Shown: in pieces, positions 40,140 to 49,069 of the stretch
Layout: the number at the start of each line of letters is the position of its first letter
Position numbering within the stretch: the stretch's first letter is position 1
Assembly (NCBI RefSeq): GCF_027944005.1
Contig: NZ_AP027204.1
Coordinates: 2,232,001 to 2,296,000, forward strand
Direction: 5' to 3'
Source of the DNA: Polynucleobacter sp. SHI8
GTDB taxonomy: Bacteria; Pseudomonadota; Gammaproteobacteria; Burkholderiales; Burkholderiaceae
Length of the DNA stretch: 64,000 bases
Position numbers and translations under genes: made by a program
The notes under the pieces: generated by a model
Database searches by the model: none
Seen by the model: the letters and a program-made list of their open reading frames with translations, nothing else
What the model was told of the DNA's origin: nothing

Positions 40140-42005
40140 ATGAGATATGCAAATGAATTGTTCTTTTTAGTTTCAGCACTCACACTATGGGGATTGGTGT
40201 TTGCTTCTTCATCTTTAATTAAATTAGAAGAGAAAGGTAAGTCTGATGCCTATTGGTTTTGGGCGTTGGTGTTTTTAGCATCTGCATATTCTTTTTTTGC
40301 GATTGCATCTTCTACTTTTATAGTCCTCATTACTTTAGCTAATGCCTGTTTCGTTGCCAGTCACCTGTATTTTGCCTTTTATACAAGCTCATTACTTAAC
40401 CCTGCAATTCGGAAATGGAGGTATTTACCTTTGCTCGGAATTTTGTTTTTTGGAATCGTGTTTGAGATACTGCGGCAAAATGGAACCTTTGTACAGCGCG
40501 TCAGTTTAGTTGTGGTTATGTCTATCCTTTGCATGATTTGGACATCTTTATCACTCATCTTATTTGGGGTGAAAAAGTCTAATCAACTGAAATTATTATT
40601 AATAAGTACCTTTGCAGAAATCATATTCGCTTCAGCTAGGTTAATTTTATTGTTTGTTGATCCTCCCGAACTCCACATCAACTTATACCAAGAACCATTT
40701 TTAAGTACTTTATTCAGATTGTGTTGGTTTTCTTTCCAATCTCTTTCGTATATCAACATCATTGGGTACTTTATTGAAAAGTCTAGTTTGGAAAGAGCTA
40801 ATGTGGAAATAGTTAATAAGGCTAAGGGGCAATTTTTAGCAAATATATCGCATGAGATTCGGACACCCTTACATGGATTAATTGGATTGGTATCGATGGT
40901 ATTAAAGTCTTCATTATCAGAAGAAGTCAGGAAGTCATTAGATAAAGTTCTGTATTCATCGAAAGCCTTATTAGTGATCTTAAATGACATTTTAGATTTT
41001 TCTAAAATTGAAGCTGGGGTAATTGAGATCAGAAATGAGCCATTCAAAATGAAGAGTTTATTAGACGATACGCATGATTTATTTTCAATACCGGCTGCCG
41101 AAAAAGGTATCGAATTAAGATTCGATATTGATCCAGCAACTCCCGAAGTAATGGTCGGTGATTTTTACAAATTGCGCCAGGTATTATTTAATTTGGTCGG
41201 GAACTCGATTAAATTTACTCATCAAGGTTATGTGGAAGTAAAAGTTCGGATAGATCAGATAGAAGCAGAGACAGTGCGATTGACAATGACGATCAAAGAT
41301 ACAGGTTTCGGTATCTCTGAGAAAGATCTCAAGGCCATTTTTGAGCCCTTTAATCAGTTAGATAACACAAATAGTCGTCAATATGATGGCGTTGGTTTAG
41401 GCTTGCCGATTACTCAGAGTATTTTATTAAAGATGGGGACTGAGCTCGTGATGAAAAGTCAACCGGGCGTTGGGACGGAGTCTACTTTTGCAATACGTTT
41501 AGGAATTAATCATGACGCCCCTAATCAACACTTCACCTTGCAGAGTACTAACCCAGTAACAGAAGTAAGTGTGCCGTATAAATCGTTAGCGGGTCTACAT
41601 GTGTTGGTAGCAGAAGATAATCCGATTAATATTGAGGTGGTGCGTCATTATTTAAACTTTTTAAAGATTAAGTACCATATTGTGATGGACGGACAGCAAT
41701 GCTTAGAAGCATTGAAGAACAACCGATATGATGGTGTGTTGATGGATATCCAAATGCCGAATTTAGATGGTATACAGGCAACGTATCGGATACGCTTGAT
41801 CAAGGAGTTGAAAGATATACCGATTATTGGGTTAAGCGCTGGAGTTGCTAAGAGTGATCGAGAGAAGGGACTTCAAAGCGGCATGAATGATTTTCTAGTC
41901 AAGCCTTTTGATGTAGAAGAACTCGCCAAAACACTTATGAAGTATCTCTGCGTATACCAAAGTCCAACAAACTCAAACCCCAATCCCCAAAAGCCAATTA
42001 ACTAA
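40140..42005 (+). CDS. Hybrid sensor histidine kinase/response regulator
   Basis: The 621-residue protein has about seven hydrophobic helices in residues 5-212 with no recognised extracellular domain, then a dimerisation/phosphoacceptor domain (H238 in FLANISHEIRTPLHG), an ATPase domain (N-box near 351-355, DTGFGIS 387-393, GVGLGLPI 417-424), and a C-terminal receiver with acidic E492/D493, phosphoacceptor D536 (LMDIQMP) and K588. No output domain or Hpt follows, so the signal must pass to a separate partner, not seen in the window. It stands alone in an accessory segment between the ATPase gene and rpoH, and no clear ribosome site precedes the ATG. The signal is unknown. Confidence 0.9.
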   Translation: MRYANELFFLVSALTLWGLVFASSSLIKLEEKGKSDAYWFWALVFLASAYSFFAIASSTFIVLITLANACFVASHLYFAFYTSSLLNPAIRKWRYLPLLGILFFGIVFEILRQNGTFVQRVSLVVVMSILCMIWTSLSLILFGVKKSNQLKLLLISTFAEIIFASARLILLFVDPPELHINLYQEPFLSTLFRLCWFSFQSLSYINIIGYFIEKSSLERANVEIVNKAKGQFLANISHEIRTPLHGLIGLVSMVLKSSLSEEVRKSLDKVLYSSKALLVILNDILDFSKIEAGVIEIRNEPFKMKSLLDDTHDLFSIPAAEKGIELRFDIDPATPEVMVGDFYKLRQVLFNLVGNSIKFTHQGYVEVKVRIDQIEAETVRLTMTIKDTGFGISEKDLKAIFEPFNQLDNTNSRQYDGVGLGLPITQSILLKMGTELVMKSQPGVGTESTFAIRLGINHDAPNQHFTLQSTNPVTEVSVPYKSLAGLHVLVAEDNPINIEVVRHYLNFLKIKYHIVMDGQQCLEALKNNRYDGVLMDIQMPNLDGIQATYRIRLIKELKDIPIIGLSAGVAKSDREKGLQSGMNDFLVKPFDVEELAKTLMKYLCVYQSPTNSNPNPQKPIN

Positions 42006-42041
42006 TATTTTGTACTTCTGAAGAGTCCAAACATACATGAC

Positions 42042-42056
42042 GCAAGTTCCAAGATG
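42042..42056 (+). repeat. 15-bp repeat, copy 4
   Basis: GCAAGTTCCAAGATG, preceded by TACATGAC, is a more diverged copy in the same orientation as copy 1. It lies 37 bases after the kinase stop and 67 bases before the CIRCE element. Confidence 0.5.
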
Positions 42057-42122
42057 GATATATATCTTCACAAATATTTTATTTTATATATATTTTTCAA
42101 CAACTTAAGCGCCTAAAATATT

Positions 42123-42149
42123 TTAGCACTCTGTCAAAATGAGTGCTAA
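42123..42149 (+). promoter_or_regulatory. CIRCE operator (HrcA site) upstream of rpoH
   Basis: TTAGCACTC at 42123-42131 and GAGTGCTAA at 42141-42149, separated by exactly 9 bases, match the CIRCE consensus at all 18 arm positions. CIRCE is bound by the heat-shock repressor HrcA. It ends 9 bases before the rpoH ATG and would overlap the transcription start if the TAAAAT at 42114-42119 is the -10 box. The hrcA gene is not in the window. Confidence 0.93.
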
Positions 42150-42158
42150 AATATTTGT

Positions 42159-43070
42159 ATGAGTAAATTAACTGTTCCAGCTACAACAGCCAAAATATCC
42201 AATGGGGTTATTCCGTTGATGCCTACCCTTCCACAGGGCGGGGTTGGGAATTTGGATGCTTACATTTCTGCAGTTAACCAAATGCCAATGTTAACTGCAG
42301 CGGAAGAGATTCAGCTAGCAAAAGATCTTTCTGAAAAAAATGACTTAGAGGCCGCTCGTAGACTTGTTCTGAGCCATCTTCGTGTAGTGGTTTCTGTTTC
42401 TCGTCAGTATTTAGGCTATGGATTACCGCACGCTGATCTGATTCAGGAGGGTAATATTGGTTTGATGAAGGCGGTGAAAAAGTTTGACTTGTCTCAAGGC
42501 ACACGCTTAGTGTCTTATGCTATCTATTGGATTAAAGCTGAGATTCATGAGTTCATTCTTAAAAACTGGCGCCTAGTAAGAGTTGCAACGACTAAACCTC
42601 AACGTAAACTTTTTTTCAATTTAAGAAGTAATAAACCTCATTTAAATGCAATGTCAGATGACGAGATTAATGCATTGGCTAAAGCTTTAGATGTCAAAGC
42701 GGATGATGTTCGCCATATGGAAATTCGTTTAGGTGGGCATGATGTGCAACTAGAACCCGATCATGACGAGGACTCACCAAAAGAAATTGGTGCTTGGATG
42801 TCAGATTCTAGCCTTGAACCAACCGAGGTGCTTTCTCGGAAGGAAGCGCTAGAATTGGAAACCTCAGGACTTGACTCAGCATTGCATGTTTTAGATGAAA
42901 GAAGCGAGCGGATTATCAATGCCAGATGGCTGTCTGCCTCTTCAGGTAAAGCTCCTTTAACGCTTCATGAATTAGCTGCAGAGTTTAATATTTCAGCTGA
43001 GCGTGTTCGTCAAATTGAAACTGCCGCTCTCAAAAAAATGCGTGAACACCTGAACCAGGTAAAGAATTAA
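42159..43070 (+). CDS. rpoH: RNA polymerase heat-shock sigma factor RpoH (sigma-32)
   Basis: The 303-residue sigma-70-family protein has region 1.2/2 ('LDAYISAVNQMPMLTAAEEIQLA', 'HADLIQEGNIGLMKAVKKFD'), the RpoH-box QRKLFFNLR at 148-156 that marks sigma-32, and a region 4 helix-turn-helix ('LHELAAEFNISAERVRQIET'). It directs transcription of chaperone and protease genes on heat shock. A perfect CIRCE element precedes it. There is no strong ribosome site, the operator being so close to the start. Its stop overlaps the convergent sco gene by 4 bases. Confidence 0.97.
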   Translation: MSKLTVPATTAKISNGVIPLMPTLPQGGVGNLDAYISAVNQMPMLTAAEEIQLAKDLSEKNDLEAARRLVLSHLRVVVSVSRQYLGYGLPHADLIQEGNIGLMKAVKKFDLSQGTRLVSYAIYWIKAEIHEFILKNWRLVRVATTKPQRKLFFNLRSNKPHLNAMSDDEINALAKALDVKADDVRHMEIRLGGHDVQLEPDHDEDSPKEIGAWMSDSSLEPTEVLSRKEALELETSGLDSALHVLDERSERIINARWLSASSGKAPLTLHELAAEFNISAERVRQIETAALKKMREHLNQVKN

Positions 43071-43669
43071 TTCGCCCTTACGAGCTTTTTTAAATCATCA
43101 GCTAGGTTTTTTTCGCCTTGGTTATGTTTTACAAAAAGCCGTAATTGACCCTTTTTATCTATAACATAACTACCCGCAGTGTGGTCAATGGTGTAGTACT
43201 TCGGATCTTTACCTGATACCTTTTGATAAAAGATTTTATATCCTTTAACTACTTTTTCTAAGGCTTCAGGACTTTGTGGACGAAGACCTAAAAATCGAGC
43301 ATCAAAGCTTGGAACGTACTTTTCTAATAACTCTAAAGTGTCTCTATCTGGGTCAAGCGTTATAAATGCCACTTGAACTTGATCTGCATCCTTTCCCAGA
43401 AGCTCCATGACTTTTTTCATCTCAAACATTGTTGAAGGACAAACATCTGGACATTGTGTATATCCAAAAAAAACCACCAAAACCTTTCCCTTAAAGTCTT
43501 CAAGATGTCTTACTTGTCCATGATGATCCTGTAATTCAAATACTGGTGAAAACGATGTAGAACCTGAAATATCTACATTGGTAAATTTTTCATGTTGTGA
43601 ACAAGACACCAGCAGTGTCAATGCACCAAACAGGGCCAACAATAATTTGAATACTTTTAGCTTAAACAT
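43067..43669 (-). CDS. SCO1/SenC copper chaperone lipoprotein
   Basis: Sco proteins deliver copper to the CuA site of cytochrome c oxidase subunit II. With the ATG at 43669 (an in-frame TTG lies 3 codons upstream) the product has 200 residues: a lipoprotein signal with Cys23 (LLVSC), the thioredoxin-like fold with the copper cysteines C73 and C77 in '[11 protein letters not shown]', and the later ligand histidine in '[13 protein letters not shown]'. It overlaps the end of ctaB by 8 bases and ends the surf1-ctaA-ctaB-sco run. Confidence 0.94.
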   Translation of the reverse strand: MFKLKVFKLLLALFGALTLLVSCSQHEKFTNVDISGSTSFSPVFELQDHHGQVRHLEDFKGKVLVVFFGYTQCPDVCPSTMFEMKKVMELLGKDADQVQVAFITLDPDRDTLELLEKYVPSFDARFLGLRPQSPEALEKVVKGYKIFYQKVSGKDPKYYTIDHTAGSYVIDKKGQLRLFVKHNQGEKNLADDLKKLVRAN

Positions 43670-44540
43670 AATGATCAATCAATAAGGCCACAAATAATAA
43701 TGACAAATACCAAATAGAGTATTTGAATGTTTTTTTGGCTAATGCATCTGAATAATGAAAATAAAGCTTTACAGAGTAAGCTAAAAATATTCCGCCAAGA
43801 ATAATTGCACTGAGTAAATAAAGTAAACCACTCATGCCATAAACATAAGGCAAAATCGAAGCAGCAAACATAATTAAAGTATATAAAACAATGTGTAATA
43901 ACGTATATTGTTCGCCATGGGTATTGGGCAACATAGGCAATTCGGAGTTTTGGTAATCCTCACGACGATATAGGGCAAGAGCCCAAAAATGAGGCGGTGT
44001 CCAAACAAAAATAATTAACACTAATAACCATGCCTCGGGAGGCACATCATTCGCTACAGCTGCCCATCCAAGGGCAGGAGGCATTGCTCCAGATAAACCA
44101 CCAATCACGATATTTTGCGAAGTTGCTGGCTTTAAAAACCACGTATAAATAATGGCGTATCCAACAAAGGTCAAGATGGTTAACCACATCGTTAAAGGAT
44201 TAGCAAAAACCCACAACATGATTGATCCAATCACACCTAAAACTGCAGATAGAATTAGGATTTCAGATGTGGTTGCCTCTCCTGTTGCGGATGCGCGCCA
44301 AGCAGTTCTTTTCATTTTGGCATCCACTTTTTGCTCAATTAAGCAGTTAACTGCAAATGCAGCACTCGCCAATAACAAAATTCCAAAAGAACCACCAATC
44401 AGTATTGGCCAAGGAACCATTCCGGGAGTAGCCAAAAACATTCCAATAATTGCACAAAAAACAGCCAATTGAGTTACTCGAGGTTTAGTCAAGGCATACA
44501 ATTGGCGCCATTTTGTTTTCGGTAAAGTATGTTTAGTCAT
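43662..44540 (-). CDS. ctaB: Protoheme IX farnesyltransferase (heme O synthase)
   Basis: CtaB (CyoE) adds a farnesyl group to heme B. The 292-residue membrane protein has about nine hydrophobic segments and the prenyltransferase motif '[19 protein letters not shown]' (the N..DxxxD type) near residues 66-85, with a second acidic loop after '[19 protein letters not shown]'. Its start overlaps the ctaA stop by 4 bases (ATGA), coupling heme O and heme A synthesis. Confidence 0.95.
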   Translation of the reverse strand: MTKHTLPKTKWRQLYALTKPRVTQLAVFCAIIGMFLATPGMVPWPILIGGSFGILLLASAAFAVNCLIEQKVDAKMKRTAWRASATGEATTSEILILSAVLGVIGSIMLWVFANPLTMWLTILTFVGYAIIYTWFLKPATSQNIVIGGLSGAMPPALGWAAVANDVPPEAWLLVLIIFVWTPPHFWALALYRREDYQNSELPMLPNTHGEQYTLLHIVLYTLIMFAASILPYVYGMSGLLYLLSAIILGGIFLAYSVKLYFHYSDALAKKTFKYSIWYLSLLFVALLIDHYV

Positions 44541-45643
44541 TTTGATAAAGACTTTTGGAAAGAGAGTAATAGTAACTTAGTTAAACCAATTATCAAAGCA
44601 GCAGCTCCACCAGTGTGGATTAATGCTGCAATCATCGGCCATTGAAAAATCACATTAGATAAGCCACTTAAAATTTGAGCACAAAGCACGAGTAAAACGA
44701 ATCTACTCCAGTACTTTGCTTCCATTTGAAAATTTAAATTTCCTGCTGGTTTGATTTTTGCCAAGTAATACAAAAATGTCGCCACCGTTAGCGTTGTAAT
44801 CATTGCTCCTAATCGGTGTGTCCAATGAATCGCAATTAAAGCCTCAATAGGTAAATACTCCCCTGAAGCAGTTTTACCAAGCTCTCTCCACCACGTGAAT
44901 CCATTTAGGAAGTCCATTTGTGGAACCCACTCTTCATTACACATTGGAAAACCACTGCAAGCCAAGACAGCATAATTCGTACTAACCCATGCTCCTAATA
45001 GTATTTGACTAAAGACGATCAGAATCGCCAAGAGTGGTATTGCCTTGATATATTTCTGAGGTTTTAATATCTGATGCTTTTGTTGAGTTAGTCCAGATAA
45101 CGCTGTGAGCCCCATGATGAAACATAAGGCAAGTATGAGGTGAATCGATACAATGAGCGGCTGAAGACGAAAAGTGACTGTAAAAGCACCAAAGGCGCCT
45201 TGCAAGCAAACCAGGAAAAAAAGTCCCAGGGAGAATAGGAAGATGCGATGGCCAAACTCTTTTCTTTTTAACCATGCCATTATCGTAAGGCTAAGTATCA
45301 AGAATCCTAATCCACTAGCAAAATAACGGTGTAACATTTCGATCCATGCCTTAGTTACGGTTACCGGCCCAAAAGGCATTTGTTGCTCTGCCTCTTGAAT
45401 ATGTTGCATGGCTAATAGTGGATTCGAGTGGCCATAACAACCCGGCCAATCTGGACACCCGAGTCCAGAGTCAGTCAATCGAGTGAATGCCCCAAAAAGA
45501 ATTAAATCAAAGGTTAGAAAAATCAAAAGCCACACAAAACGGTGTAAGTTCTGCAAATTACCTTTATAAGCAGTTATAAGGAGCGGTATTGCTCCAACAA
45601 ATAAAGCAATCAATCCAAGCTGAATTATTAACTTCCAGGTCAT
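44537..45643 (-). CDS. ctaA: Heme A synthase CtaA (COX15 type)
   Basis: CtaA oxidises heme O to heme A for the oxidase. I start at the ATG at 45643; the TTG one codon upstream is less likely. The 368-residue protein has eight hydrophobic segments, with the N-terminal loop '[21 protein letters not shown]' and '[11 protein letters not shown]', then the second-half '[11 protein letters not shown]' and '[12 protein letters not shown]', giving the paired heme-binding histidines. The proteobacterial COX15 length is normal. Confidence 0.94.
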   Translation of the reverse strand: MTWKLIIQLGLIALFVGAIPLLITAYKGNLQNLHRFVWLLIFLTFDLILFGAFTRLTDSGLGCPDWPGCYGHSNPLLAMQHIQEAEQQMPFGPVTVTKAWIEMLHRYFASGLGFLILSLTIMAWLKRKEFGHRIFLFSLGLFFLVCLQGAFGAFTVTFRLQPLIVSIHLILALCFIMGLTALSGLTQQKHQILKPQKYIKAIPLLAILIVFSQILLGAWVSTNYAVLACSGFPMCNEEWVPQMDFLNGFTWWRELGKTASGEYLPIEALIAIHWTHRLGAMITTLTVATFLYYLAKIKPAGNLNFQMEAKYWSRFVLLVLCAQILSGLSNVIFQWPMIAALIHTGGAAALIIGLTKLLLLSFQKSLSK

Positions 45644-45661
45644 CAAAAAAACCTTTTTAAT

Positions 45662-46309
45662 TTACTTGCCATACTTACCAGTCGGATTCCACTTTAAAAG
45701 TTTTTCGATATCTTTTCTCATTTTAGGAAACTCTGGGGGTTGTGGGTTAACGCTAAAACGCATCATTCGATCACCTTTAGGATCTAATAAGTGGATTGCG
45801 TCTTTAGCGTCATCCATATTCAACCATTGAGTCAATTTATCTTTATTTTCTTCATTCGTTGGCATTCCAACAATCTTTACTCCCACTTGATCGTTATAAG
45901 CTTCTTGAAGATTTTCACTAACTTTTGAATTATCTGTATTAATCCAAACAATTTGTACTCGCTCCATTTCTCGTCCTAAGGAGGCTCTAACTTGTCTCAT
46001 CAAAAAAAGTAACTTCACACAATGTTCTTCCTCTTTAGAGCATGCCTCAGCAGGTCTGGCGATAAGAAGAGTCCACTTACCATAGACAATCGGCATTAAA
46101 GAATCTTCTGGGGCTGGCTGAACCGGAGACACCAACTGTCCATAGTTGGTCTTCCCACCAGTTGGCTTAATCACATAAAAAGTTAAGTAAGATGCAATAA
46201 CTGGAGCAGCGAAGATAATAATAATTAACCACATTTGCCACATGCTAGACTTAGTCTTTGTAGTTGTACTGATTTGACTTGCTGGGATTAAAGGTTCTTG
46301 ATTTTGCAT
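45662..46309 (-). CDS. Membrane-anchored protein of the oxidase assembly cluster
   Basis: The 215-residue protein has one N-terminal membrane helix (about 26-46) and a soluble domain that looks thioredoxin-like ('YGKWTLLIARPAEACSKEEEHCVKLLFLMRQVR', 'LDPKGDRMMRFSVNPQ') but lacks a CxxC or Sco-type CxxxC site. I recognise it only as the unnamed protein that usually sits between surf1 and ctaA in betaproteobacteria. A role in oxidase assembly is inferred from its place. Confidence 0.75.
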   Translation of the reverse strand: MQNQEPLIPASQISTTTKTKSSMWQMWLIIIIFAAPVIASYLTFYVIKPTGGKTNYGQLVSPVQPAPEDSLMPIVYGKWTLLIARPAEACSKEEEHCVKLLFLMRQVRASLGREMERVQIVWINTDNSKVSENLQEAYNDQVGVKIVGMPTNEENKDKLTQWLNMDDAKDAIHLLDPKGDRMMRFSVNPQPPEFPKMRKDIEKLLKWNPTGKYGK

Positions 46310-46345
46310 GGCACTAGTTGAAATAAATATCTATTATCGCAATGA

Positions 46346-47104
46346 TTACGATCTTTTGCGGAAAGCTGTAAATCCCCAATACAAAAAGGTCATTAAAGCT
46401 AACCCAAACCATTGAAACGCATAACCGTAATGTGTATTAACGCCAGATTGAAAGGCTGGTGGCGATTTATCTAAACCGTCGTTTTGACTATTTTGTTCAC
46501 GTAATACAAAAGGTAATACTTGCTTTCCTAAAAAAGATGTTTGTTCAATCACAAGATTCTCTTGAATTTTTAAATCATCACTCGCCTTATTTTCCACTTC
46601 AGGCGCAAGTTGATATGTTTTACCGCTGTCTGGAAACACAATACCTTCAATAGTCACTATTTCTGTTTTGGTCTTTACTTGAGATACTTGATTTATCTTC
46701 TCAAAGCTACGAGGCATCCAACCACGATTGACCCATAAAACCATTTCAGGACTCGATGTAAGTTGTAGGGGCATGATCAAATTAAAGCCTGTTGCAATAC
46801 CAGTTTTTGGGTCTTTACCTAAGGGGTGCGGTCTATTTTGAAGCCAAATACCTCGTTCAGACATCCAATACCCCGTAGCTTGCATGCGATGGTATAAAGC
46901 TTGATCCAATGTCCAATAACGTTCGTTAGCGTTAAGAGGTGCTTGTTGTGCCAGTTCATGTATTTGTTGTGCTTTTTGAATTTTTACTTCTGCTCTGCGT
47001 AATTGCCAAAAGCCTAACTCCACACCTAGAAACACTAAAAATAACATGGCAATAAATGCGATGCGTCGATTTTTGATATCCTGAATAACTCTAGATACAA
47101 TCAT
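46346..47104 (-). CDS. SURF1-like cytochrome oxidase assembly protein
   Basis: SURF1 helps place heme A in oxidase subunit I. The 252-residue protein has a membrane helix at each end (about 14-32, with 'LGVELGFWQLRRAEVK', and 230-247, with 'YAFQWFGLALMTFLYWG') around a periplasmic domain containing 'GIWLQNRPH' and 'LWVNRGWMPR', all typical. The ATG lies 21 bases from the divergent ATG of the DUF2909 gene. Confidence 0.93.
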   Translation of the reverse strand: MIVSRVIQDIKNRRIAFIAMLFLVFLGVELGFWQLRRAEVKIQKAQQIHELAQQAPLNANERYWTLDQALYHRMQATGYWMSERGIWLQNRPHPLGKDPKTGIATGFNLIMPLQLTSSPEMVLWVNRGWMPRSFEKINQVSQVKTKTEIVTIEGIVFPDSGKTYQLAPEVENKASDDLKIQENLVIEQTSFLGKQVLPFVLREQNSQNDGLDKSPPAFQSGVNTHYGYAFQWFGLALMTFLYWGFTAFRKRS

Positions 47105-47125
47105 TAATTTATTAAATACCCTATT

Positions 47126-47335
47126 ATGAAAATTATTATCCCGATTATCTTTTTATGTATTTTAGCTAGCCTTGGATCAGCGCTGTTTTTTATGATGCGC
47201 GATAAAGGATCTAGCTCTAATATGGTGAGATCACTCTTTATCCGTATTAGCTTATCTTTACTTTTATTTGCAACTGTTTGGATCGCACACTCTCTTGGTT
47301 GGATCCAAAGCACAGGAATTAAAGTCGGGCAATAA
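47126..47335 (+). CDS. Twin-transmembrane protein (DUF2909-like)
   Basis: The 69-residue product has two hydrophobic helices (about 3-23 and 40-60) joined by a short basic loop 'MMRDKGSSSNMVRSLFIR'. It matches the small twin-transmembrane (DUF2909) proteins found in proteobacterial oxidase clusters between the subunit III and surf1 genes. It is the only plus-strand gene in the cox region, and its stop adjoins a bidirectional terminator. Function unknown. Confidence 0.8.
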   Translation: MKIIIPIIFLCILASLGSALFFMMRDKGSSSNMVRSLFIRISLSLLLFATVWIAHSLGWIQSTGIKVGQ

Positions 47336-47363
47336 AAAACCGCTGCTATGCAGCGGTTTTTTT
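47334..47363. terminator. Bidirectional terminator between DUF2909 gene and ctaE
   Basis: A 13-bp stem (47334-47346 with 47350-47362; core CCGCTGC/GCAGCGG) with a 3-base loop has an A-run on one side and a T-run on the other, so it can stop transcription from both strands. It overlaps the last bases of both genes. Confidence 0.9.
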
Positions 47364-48222
47364 ACATCCAATAAACTACTAAATAGAGCCCTAACCACAC
47401 AACGTCAACAAAGTGCCAATACCAAGCAGCACCTTCAAATCCAAAGTGATTTTCAGCGGTAAAGTGACCCTTAATTAAACGACGCAGAACCACGGCCAAC
47501 ATAATGGCACCCAAAGTCACGTGAAATCCATGAAAGCCTGTCAACATGAAAAATGTTGAGCCATAAATACCAGAGGTCAACTTTAAATTTAATTCTGAAT
47601 ATGCATGAACATATTCATATACTTGGAAACATACAAAAACAAATCCCAAGGCAACTGTGAGTGCTAATCCGGTAATTGCTTGTTTACGATGATTTTCGCG
47701 CAATGCATGGTGTGCCCAAGTAACAGTTAATCCTGAGGTTAAAAGAATCGCTGTATTAATGGTTGGAATTGGCCAAGGTCCCATCGTTTGAAACTTATCA
47801 ACAAGGCCCCCTGGTCCTGCATTTGGCCAAGTTGCAGCAAAATTAGGCCAAATTAACTGATTGTCGATGTCACCTAGCCAAGGCATCGCAATACTTCTAG
47901 CGTAGAACAATGCCGAGAAAAATGCTCCGAAAAACATAATTTCAGAGAAGATAAACCAGCTCATTGACCAGCGATAGGAAATATCTACGTTGACACTGTT
48001 AAGTCCACTTTCTGACTCACGGATTGCATCTCCAAACCACTGATAGAGAACAAACAATGTCCATAGGGTACCAGCTAAAGTTAAATATGCGGCCCAATCA
48101 TGACCATTTACCCATTGAGACATACCAAGACCAAAAGCCAATAAACCAATACTTGCACGTACCGGGTGTCTAGATGGCTCAGGCACATAGTAATAAGGTG
48201 CTTGAGTTGTCGTTGAGGACAT
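47362..48222 (-). CDS. ctaE: Cytochrome c oxidase subunit III
   Basis: The 286-residue protein has seven hydrophobic segments and subunit III motifs: 'WWFSEIMFFGAFFSALF'-like text at about 92-107 ('SWFIFSEIMFFGAFFSALFY'), 'TWAHHALRE', 'GSTFFMLTGFHGFHV' and the end 'WHFVDVVWLGLYLVVYW'. It is the last subunit gene in the run ctaC-ctaD-small ORF-ctaG-DUF2970-ctaE and ends at a strong terminator. Confidence 0.97.
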   Translation of the reverse strand: MSSTTTQAPYYYVPEPSRHPVRASIGLLAFGLGMSQWVNGHDWAAYLTLAGTLWTLFVLYQWFGDAIRESESGLNSVNVDISYRWSMSWFIFSEIMFFGAFFSALFYARSIAMPWLGDIDNQLIWPNFAATWPNAGPGGLVDKFQTMGPWPIPTINTAILLTSGLTVTWAHHALRENHRKQAITGLALTVALGFVFVCFQVYEYVHAYSELNLKLTSGIYGSTFFMLTGFHGFHVTLGAIMLAVVLRRLIKGHFTAENHFGFEGAAWYWHFVDVVWLGLYLVVYWM

Positions 48223-48251
48223 AATGCTCTCCTAAAAAATAAAGTAAAAAA

Positions 48252-48455
48252 TTATTTTGCTAAAACTGCTTTAACTATTAAAAGAAGGATGGTCATAAAA
48301 ATAACCACACCAACCACACCTGCAATTATTACATGAACAAATGTCAAAGAGGCCATATCCTCATCTTGTCCACTGCCTTTTCTTACTCCTAAAAACCCCC
48401 AAAAAACAGCTTTCATGGATTTGAAAAAACGTATCACTTCATTTTCATTTGCCAT
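48252..48455 (-). CDS. DUF2970 small membrane protein
   Basis: The 67-residue protein begins with a short charged segment, then 'FKSMKAVFWGFLGVRKGSGQDEDMASL', the hallmark of DUF2970, and ends in one membrane helix (about 41-63). It is a known companion of ctaG and ctaE in betaproteobacterial oxidase operons; function unknown. Confidence 0.88.
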   Translation of the reverse strand: MANENEVIRFFKSMKAVFWGFLGVRKGSGQDEDMASLTFVHVIIAGVVGVVIFMTILLLIVKAVLAK

Positions 48456-48463
48456 TCAATACC

Positions 48464-49057
48464 TTATATTTTAGACGGCTTCACTTCACCTCTGACAACT
48501 GGTGTTGCTCCTTGTATTTCAAAAAATGTATAGGACAAAGTAATTGTCTTGACGTCTTTGGGTAAGTTCTTGTCCACTACAAACATAACAGGCATTTGCC
48601 GGGACTCTTTAGGCTGTAAGGTTTGTTGTGAAAAACAAAAGCACTCTATCTTAGTGAAATGGTTTGTTGCAACCTTAGGAGCGTAGCTGGGTATTGCCTG
48701 CGCAACAATAATTTTATTCTGTTCGTTGACCACCTCATAGGTAATTTGATTCAACTCACCAGGATGTACTTCCATATAATTTTTAACCGGCCTAAAGCGA
48801 AGAGGTCCTTTGGTATTAGAATCAAATTCAATCGTGATAGTCCTTGTTAAATCGACTTGAGAACTATCTTTTGCAGGTTTTTGAGCCCCAAAGGCACGAA
48901 TGCCATATTCATTTTTATTAGTTACGACATTAATGCCGGTAATCTCACAAATTGCCTTATAAGCTGGAACTAAAGCATATCCAAAACCAAACATAAATAA
49001 GGCTACTGAAAGTAGCCTTATGAGCATTTGACGATTTAGAACGGTTATAGAAAACAC
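48464..49057 (-). CDS. ctaG: Cytochrome c oxidase assembly protein CtaG (Cox11)
   Basis: Cox11 inserts copper into the CuB site of subunit I. The 197-residue protein starts at GTG 49057 (an ATG at 49027 would remove the first ten residues) and has one N-terminal helix (about 12-29, with 'FMFGFGYALVPAYKAICE'). The copper motif is CFCF in 'KIECFCFSQQTL', and 'FVVDKNLPKDVKTITLSYTFF' is the late family stretch. Confidence 0.95.
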   Translation of the reverse strand: MFSITVLNRQMLIRLLSVALFMFGFGYALVPAYKAICEITGINVVTNKNEYGIRAFGAQKPAKDSSQVDLTRTITIEFDSNTKGPLRFRPVKNYMEVHPGELNQITYEVVNEQNKIIVAQAIPSYAPKVATNHFTKIECFCFSQQTLQPKESRQMPVMFVVDKNLPKDVKTITLSYTFFEIQGATPVVRGEVKPSKI

Positions 49058-49069
49058 GTTTAGTTATTT

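Noticed and set aside
38118..42122. Defence island or toxin-antitoxin module
   Set aside because: Only a DUF4143 ATPase and a histidine kinase are present; no antitoxin-like, nuclease, methylase or other defence gene accompanies them.
47104..47313. 69-residue minus-strand frame opposite the DUF2909 gene
   Set aside because: The plus-strand frame has the two-helix pattern and the expected position; the minus frame would overlap the surf1 start.
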